Below, one piece after another: positions 62,711-64,000 of a DNA stretch of 64,000 nt. The stretch spans positions 62,001-126,000 of the forward strand of contig NZ_JANZXB010000007.1 in assembly GCF_025371035.1 (NCBI RefSeq), in the 5' to 3' direction. The stretch comes from Sphingomonas sp. LC-1. GTDB lineage: Bacteria; Pseudomonadota; Alphaproteobacteria; Sphingomonadales; Sphingomonadaceae. The notes below the pieces were generated by a model. The model was not told the origin of the DNA. It did not search any database and saw only the letters and a list, made by a program, of their open reading frames with translations. The number at the start of each line of letters is the position of its first letter. The first letter of the stretch is position 1. A program made the position numbers and the translations under genes.

Positions 62711-64000
62711 ATGCTGGATTTCCCCCGCTGGAAGGTCGCTTCCATCGTCGCGTTGCTGGCGGCCCTGTGCCTGCTGGCGATCCCGAGCTTCCTGCCGGAG
62801 AGCGTCACCAACACATGGGGGAGCATTCCGCACCCCCGTGTGAACAAGGGTCTCGATCTGGCGGGCGGCAGCTATCTGCTGCTGGAGGCGGACACCGCCG
62901 ATCTCGCCAATACGCGGCTGGAGACGATGCGCGACCAGGTCGCGGCCGAGATGCGGCGCGGCAATCCGCGTATCGACATCGGTGACATCTCGGTCCGGGG
63001 CGGCCAGCTCAGCTTCATGCTGCGCGATCCGACCCAGGTCGATGCGGCGCGTGAGCGGCTGCTGTCGATCACCGGCGGCGGGGCGGGCATGACCGGCCAG
63101 CGCGAATGGGACATCCAGGTCGTCGATACGTCGCGCTTCGTCCTGAAGCCGACCCAGGCGGGTCTCACCCAGGCGATCGACACCGCGATGAAGACCGCGA
63201 CCGAGGTCGTACGTCGCCGTATCGACGCGCTGGGCACCAAGGAGCCGACGATTCTCCAACAGGGTTCCAGCCGTATCGTCGTGCAGGTGCCGGGGCTTCA
63301 GGACCCGCAGCAGCTCAAGGACCTGATCGGCAAGACCGCCAAGCTGGAATTCAAGCTGGTCGACACGACCGCCAATCCGGTGGAAGTGGCCAAGGGCAAT
63401 GCGCCCGCCGGCAGCCAGGTCCTGCCCTATCCCGGCAATCCGCTGGGCGCGCCGGTGATCGCGGTCAAGCGGCCGGTCATCATCTCCGGCGACCAGTTGA
63501 TCGACGCGCAGCAGACCTTCGACCAGCAGACCAACGCACCGCAGGTGGCGATCACCTTCGACGCGCAGGGCGGTCGCAAGTTCGCGCGGATCACGCAGGA
63601 AAATACCGGCAAGCCCTTCGCCATCATCCTCGATGGCCAGGTGCTGTCGGCCCCCAATATCAACGAACCGATCCTGGGCGGTCGCGCCTCGATCAGCGGC
63701 AACTTCACCGTCGACACCGCCAACCAGCTCGCGATTTCGCTGCGCTCGGGCAAGCTGCCGGTCGATCTGAAGGTCGTCGAAGAGCGCACCGTCGGCCCCG
63801 ATCTGGGCGCCGACTCGATCCGCAAGGGCATCCTTGCCTCGGCGATCGCAGCGGTCGCGGTGATCGTGTTCATGGCCGTCACCTATGGCCGGTTCGGTAT
63901 CTATGCGAACATCGCGGTCGTCATTAACGTGCTGGTCATCCTGGCGGTCATGGCGATGCTGAACGCGACGCTGACCCTGCCGGGTATCGCGGGCTTCATC
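62711..64000 (+). CDS. secD: Protein translocase subunit SecD, 3' truncated by window edge
   Basis: 430 codons open to the last base. TM1 (about 8-28) is followed by the large periplasmic domain: VNKGLDLAGGSYLLLE (D1 motif), VVRRRIDALGTKEPT, RIVVQVPGLQDP, the P1 region LDGQVLSAPNINEPILGG, then the membrane half starting with LRSGKLPVDLKVVEERTVGPDLGADSI. SecD-SecF uses the proton gradient to pull proteins through the Sec channel. secF is expected downstream outside the window. Confidence 0.97.
   Translation, partial: MLDFPRWKVASIVALLAALCLLAIPSFLPESVTNTWGSIPHPRVNKGLDLAGGSYLLLEADTADLANTRLETMRDQVAAEMRRGNPRIDIGDISVRGGQLSFMLRDPTQVDAARERLLSITGGGAGMTGQREWDIQVVDTSRFVLKPTQAGLTQAIDTAMKTATEVVRRRIDALGTKEPTILQQGSSRIVVQVPGLQDPQQLKDLIGKTAKLEFKLVDTTANPVEVAKGNAPAGSQVLPYPGNPLGAPVIAVKRPVIISGDQLIDAQQTFDQQTNAPQVAITFDAQGGRKFARITQENTGKPFAIILDGQVLSAPNINEPILGGRASISGNFTVDTANQLAISLRSGKLPVDLKVVEERTVGPDLGADSIRKGILASAIAAVAVIVFMAVTYGRFGIYANIAVVINVLVILAVMAMLNATLTLPGIAGFI

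Overview
The window looks like chromosomal DNA of a sphingomonad (order Sphingomonadales, most likely Sphingomonas). The DNA is GC-rich. It carries an OprB-type porin and a TonB-dependent receptor, an alphaproteobacterial rpsM-rpsK-rpoA-rplQ cluster, an atpHAGDC operon with a short epsilon subunit, and an aerobic (Pseudomonas denitrificans-type) cobalamin pathway. The genus is an inference from protein style and gene order; no search was run.

Layout. 1-3.8 kb (+): end of a fructose PTS operon (fruK, fruA) followed by an OprB porin. 4-7.3 kb (+): a TonB-dependent receptor and an orphan VCBS/cadherin-like protein, closed by a strong terminator. 7.3-14.9 kb (-): guaA, a secreted protein of unknown function, rplQ-rpoA-rpsK-rpsM, a small membrane protein and an OmpR-type two-component pair. 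15.2-18.9 kb (+): a GAF-PAS-GGDEF diguanylate cyclase and priA. 19.3-24.9 kb (-): atpHAG, an unknown lipoprotein gene, atpD and atpC. The atpA-atpG spacer contains a poly-G/poly-C tract that is probably an assembly error. 25.1-32.9 kb, mixed: an Ada-like protein without its C-terminal methyltransferase site, a membrane trypsin-like protease, an orphan CpaF ATPase, an aspartyl protease with a PDZ domain, a holin/GH108-endolysin pair, a ROK fructokinase and a MerC-domain protein. 33-38.4 kb (+): an exported GH2 beta-galactosidase overlapping an exported S9 (DPP IV-like) peptidase.

38.5-61.3 kb is a cobalamin supergroup: about 20 biosynthesis genes, a NiCoT cobalt/nickel transporter and three B12 riboswitches. 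Riboswitch 1 (+) precedes a DUF1636 protein, cobT, an alpha-ribazole phosphatase and cobS. Riboswitch 3 (-) precedes NiCoT. Riboswitch 2 (-) precedes cobW-cobN-cobG-cobH-cobI-cobJ-cobL-cobE-cobM-cobB-cobA-cobF. cobK, and separately cobU-cobO, lie on the opposite strand inside this otherwise minus-strand run, and cobC-cobD-cobQ close it. Together these genes cover methylation of uroporphyrinogen III through ring contraction, cobalt insertion (CobN only), adenosylation, amidation and nucleotide-loop assembly. The CobS/CobT chelatase partners and BluB are not here.

61.3-64 kb: an RlpA lipoprotein (+), tRNA-Pro(GGG) (-), and yajC plus a 3'-truncated secD (+). I found no rRNA, CRISPR array, IS element, integrase or clear horizontally acquired island. 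Nothing here stands out as a wholly new system. The best leads are the lipoprotein gene fused into the ATP synthase operon, the antisense arrangement of cobK, the orphan lysis pair, the Ada truncation and the VCBS orphan.
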